A DNA stretch of 24,858 nucleotides, taken from the IMG/VR virus record IMGVR_UViG_3300013094_000265, positions 1 to 24,858 of that record; one strand, given 5' to 3'. The first letter of the stretch is position 1. Every line of letters starts with the position of its first letter. Made by a program: the position numbers and the translations under genes. A model generated the notes under the pieces. The model had not been told where the DNA came from. It was given only the letters and a program-made list of their open reading frames with translations, and ran no database searches. This document shows, piece by piece, positions 22,601 to 24,858 of the stretch. Source of the DNA: a virus.

Positions 22601-24858
22601 CTCAAATGATGATACAAGGGCACGATGGAAGTCTTGTATTAGCATACGGTGATTATCGTGATAATTTAATTTTAGAATTAGAAAAACGTATCTTTAATAA
22701 TATTAAAGTAAAATACGATCCTACTATTTTTGATATTGCTGATATTATTCCTAGCTACAATCGAACTAATGATTATAGTTTAGCAGAATTTAATAACGTA
22801 TTGTCTTCAAATTTTTATAAATGGATTAGTTTAACTGGTCAAGATTTTACACTACCGCTTAACTACGATTTAAACAATTCGTTTACATACAATTATTCTA
22901 ATTCGGCAGCACCAGATGGCACTCCTCTTCCAGGTTATTGGAGAGGAATTTATCGTTATCTATTAGATACCGACCGCCCTAATTTATGTCCTTGGGAAAT
23001 GTTAGGATTCAGTATTCAACCAAGTTGGTGGGTAGAAAAATACGGTCCTGCTCCTTATACAGGTGATAATTTACCAATGTGGCAAGATATTAACGATGGC
23101 ATGGTTCGTGCTCCAAATAGTCTTCCATACAAAGTTCCTAAGTATGCTAAACCATTTTTAATGGAGCATATTCCTGCAGATAGTGATGGTTTATTAAAGA
23201 GTCCACTATTTTCAGGATTAGCATTTGGCCCTATTACACAAAGCGTTGATAATAATTTTGTGTTTGGCGATGTTGCTCCTGTTGAAAATGCATGGCGCAG
23301 AAGTAGTTACTATCCTTTCAGTGTAATACTTGCAAGTACTTTATTAACTCCTGCAAAAACTTTTGGTTTATTATTAGACAGATCACGTATAGTTAGAAAT
23401 CTTGCTGGACAATTAGTTTATAAAGATACAGGATTACGAATTCGTCCTCAGGATATTTTAATTCCTAGCATTTATTCAAGTACCAAACGAGTACAAACTG
23501 CGGGTATTATTAACTATACAATTGATCATATTTTAAATTTTATCTTTAGTAATAATGTAAAGTCTTATAATACATACGTTAGTGATTTATCTAATTTAAC
23601 AGCTCAATTAAGTTATCGAATTGGTGCATTTACTAGTAAAGATCAAATTAATTTATTATTAGATAGTAAGACACCGTTGAGTTCGGGTAGTGTATTTGTA
23701 CCTCAGGAAAACTATCAAGTTATATTGAATAGTTCTAGTCCTGTTAAAAAGATAACTTATAGCGGTGTTATTGTTACTAAATTGCAAAGCGGATATGCTG
23801 TAAAAGGTTATAGCAGAACTCAACCTTACTTTACATATTATCCTTATATACAATCTGGGCCAACAATTAATGTAGGCGGCATTAGCGAACCTTATACTAC
23901 TTGGACTACTGGTGAAGAATATGTTGCTGGTAGCGTTATTCAATTTGGCAATGTATATTATAGAACTCCAACAACTATAGTTGCAGGAACAACATTTGAT
24001 CCAACACAATTTGTTTCTTTAGGAGCACTACCAGTTATTGGCGGAACAAATGCTATATTGAGAATACGTTGGGATAGATCAAGTCCGATTGTAGTTCCAT
24101 ACGGTACAACATTTAACACAGCACAAGAAGTTGTTGACTTCTTATTAGGGTATGGACGCTGGTTAAAAGATCAAGGATTTGTGTTTGATGATTTTAATAC
24201 AAATTTACAAGCAATTTCAAACTGGGAAACTAGTGCTAAAGAATTCTTATTCTGGACAACACAAAATTGGTCGGCCGGTGCAAACAAGTGGAGCGATTGG
24301 GAACCAAATGTAGCAATTTCATATGGTACTGTTGTAAGATACAATGGAAATTATTATAGCGCATTGTATAATAATCCTCCGTCTAATGAATTTAATGAAA
24401 ATTTATATGTTGTAGTTAACGGTATAGATGCTGTTGGCAATAGTGTGATTAGTTTAAGTCCTAGCGCAAGTAAATTAACGTTCACAACTCATTTAGAAGT
24501 AGTCGATGATATTAAAAATCAATTTTATGAATATGAAATTTTTAAAGTTGATGGAACACCTATACAACCACAATTTTTAGATAGCTATAGAAATGGCAAT
24601 GTTGTAAACTATTCTCCAAGAACAACTGACGGAATTTATAGTGCTACATTCTATCTAATACAACACGAACATGTAGTTGTAGTTGATAATGCTACAATTT
24701 TTAACGATATAATTTATAATCCAGAAAGCGGATACAGACAAGAACGTGTAAAAGCCTCAGGGTATGTGAGTGTTGATTGGTACGGCGGACTAGATATTCC
24801 AGGTTTTATATTTGACGAAGCAATTATTCAAGCATGGCAACCATGGCAAGATTATGCA
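19603..24858 (+). CDS. Giant baseplate/tail structural protein in the gp7 position (partial, at least 1752 aa)
   Basis: Open frame from ATG at 19603 to the window edge; the C-terminus is outside. Begins MANSQDAQKGNTSLSIKFLP. Position directly after gp6 is that of gp7, the wedge initiator (1032 aa in T4), but the protein is much larger and no clear T4 similarity is visible. Segments that stand out: FYSWNPHIDWDKFVNFQNYY (about 124-143); a strand-rich cupredoxin-like stretch (about 187-270) with LYRGQTYIFEINSPGNPFSF and GTVTFTVPLDAPSLMYYQSE; GYWRGIYRYLLDTDRPNLCPWEML-type Trp-rich block (about 1110-1150); and two motifs like carbohydrate-binding modules of the CBM5/12 kind, WTTGEEYVAGSVIQFGNVYY (from 1437) and SYGTVVRYNGNYYSAL (from 1574). 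Host-surface binding is possible. Translationally coupled to gp6 by an 8-base overlap. Confidence 0.8.
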   Translation, partial: MANSQDAQKGNTSLSIKFLPTFYQTSANRKFLQATVDQLFQPGTVKKINGYIGRENAKSATGTDIYITAPESDRQNYQFEPSITIKDSLGNNTFFKDYIDYINQVGVFGGNTSNHARLNKQEFYSWNPHIDWDKFVNFQNYYWLPYGPDTIKIVGQQRAIESTYTVSIESEINNNEYVFTPNGFTRNPVLKLYRGQTYIFEINSPGNPFSFKTARSIGTSDRYLTNFIDNYGVEVGTVTFTVPLDAPSLMYYQSETDINLGGAIEVLDISDDTYIDITSDLLGKKTYKLPNGTYLSNGMKVAFAGNVTPSSYASGEYYVEGVGTSIKLISTTTLEVINSYTTEETIPFDSDKFDTNPFSDATGFAGTPDYILINRASTDYNNWSRYNRWFHKDVIISSASYNGNVASLDQKARAIRPIIEFEANLKLANSGTTAISDIDIVDDYTTDAFSVIEGSFGYNVDGIPLAQGQRIIFTADEDRLIRNKIFEVQFLDVLHLSSGSRQIHLAEITDPATLTNIIPVVLVKSGVKYQGKSFWYNGTTWVLGQQKTTINQAPLFDVVDSNKISYGDTSVYNGSTFAGTTLFSYKIGTGSNDSALGFPLSYRNISNIGDIVFNFTLTTDSFQYKESTAVITQDINVGYLIKQDYAGNLVYQNGWTTCTVPNTQAAIRIYKNSGLTNNFNIDIFDDITNLSDLVVRIYVNGKRLDPTLWSISNGPQYKVVNLTTAIGTSDVLTIRAFAAQPINANGYYEIPLNLQNNPLNNTMGDFTLGEVIDHVESIVDNLSTTFVGSFPGSGNLRDLGSITQYGTKFVQHSGPLSTAIYHITTESNNMIRSIEQSRDDYSNFKRNFIKTATNLGIDGDPVTLVDLIMQKLNKDKPNTAPYYFSDMIPYGAAVKTNLTVVDHRIKQYPLSSVFTLDVLSNKAVGVYLNGVQLIYGQDYTFSDQGFVIIDSSISMNNGDTITTVEYDSTDGSFVPATPTKYGMWPAYTPKIYLDTTLVTPQMMIQGHDGSLVLAYGDYRDNLILELEKRIFNNIKVKYDPTIFDIADIIPSYNRTNDYSLAEFNNVLSSNFYKWISLTGQDFTLPLNYDLNNSFTYNYSNSAAPDGTPLPGYWRGIYRYLLDTDRPNLCPWEMLGFSIQPSWWVEKYGPAPYTGDNLPMWQDINDGMVRAPNSLPYKVPKYAKPFLMEHIPADSDGLLKSPLFSGLAFGPITQSVDNNFVFGDVAPVENAWRRSSYYPFSVILASTLLTPAKTFGLLLDRSRIVRNLAGQLVYKDTGLRIRPQDILIPSIYSSTKRVQTAGIINYTIDHILNFIFSNNVKSYNTYVSDLSNLTAQLSYRIGAFTSKDQINLLLDSKTPLSSGSVFVPQENYQVILNSSSPVKKITYSGVIVTKLQSGYAVKGYSRTQPYFTYYPYIQSGPTINVGGISEPYTTWTTGEEYVAGSVIQFGNVYYRTPTTIVAGTTFDPTQFVSLGALPVIGGTNAILRIRWDRSSPIVVPYGTTFNTAQEVVDFLLGYGRWLKDQGFVFDDFNTNLQAISNWETSAKEFLFWTTQNWSAGANKWSDWEPNVAISYGTVVRYNGNYYSALYNNPPSNEFNENLYVVVNGIDAVGNSVISLSPSASKLTFTTHLEVVDDIKNQFYEYEIFKVDGTPIQPQFLDSYRNGNVVNYSPRTTDGIYSATFYLIQHEHVVVVDNATIFNDIIYNPESGYRQERVKASGYVSVDWYGGLDIPGFIFDEAIIQAWQPWQDYA

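Overview
The window is a 24.9-kb piece of an AT-rich T4-like myovirus genome. Anchors for this call are gp20 (portal), gp46/gp47 (recombination nuclease), gp55 (late sigma factor), gp53, gp5, gp25 and gp6 (baseplate). The AT richness, very long wedge proteins and marine-style versions of gp55 and gp6 suggest a phage of aquatic bacteria (pelagiphage or cyanophage relatives). The host cannot be read from the window.

Layout. 1-3468 (minus): a putative tape-measure gene followed by gp20, which runs off the left edge. 3535-4583 (plus): a gp26-like tail/baseplate assembly gene whose 3' end carries a complete-looking programmed -1 frameshift signal that fuses it to a short downstream frame. 4580-5497 (minus): an unrecognised late protein with membrane segments. 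5498-5946: about 450 bases without a convincing gene, rich in hairpins and probably a structured RNA read from the minus strand. 5947-10538 (minus): a tightly overlapping operon gp55 > gp47 > gp46 > 89-aa protein > SegE-like GIY-YIG nuclease > 86-aa protein, driven by a strong sigma70-type promoter. 10620-24858 (plus): a baseplate operon of tube-like protein, gp53, large hub-like protein, gp5, gp25, gp6 and a giant gene (at least 1752 codons) in the gp7 position, open at the right edge.

Regulation fits T4 logic. The gp55 operon has a host-type promoter (TTGACT-17-TATAAT), and structural genes are preceded by T4-late-like octamers (TATAAATA, GATAAATA, AATAAATA). gp55 made early would then switch on the surrounding morphogenesis genes. 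Two of the promoter regions are interlocked with opposite-strand promoters.

The most notable non-gene signals are: the frameshift cassette (slippery T TTT TTC, 5-nt spacer, 11-bp stem, 8-bp all-GC second stem forming a pseudoknot); the hairpin-rich RNA region; an 18-bp quasi-palindrome repeated in the gp55 promoter and at the segE start; and a hairpin that takes in the segE start codon. No tRNA, CRISPR array or insertion sequence was seen.
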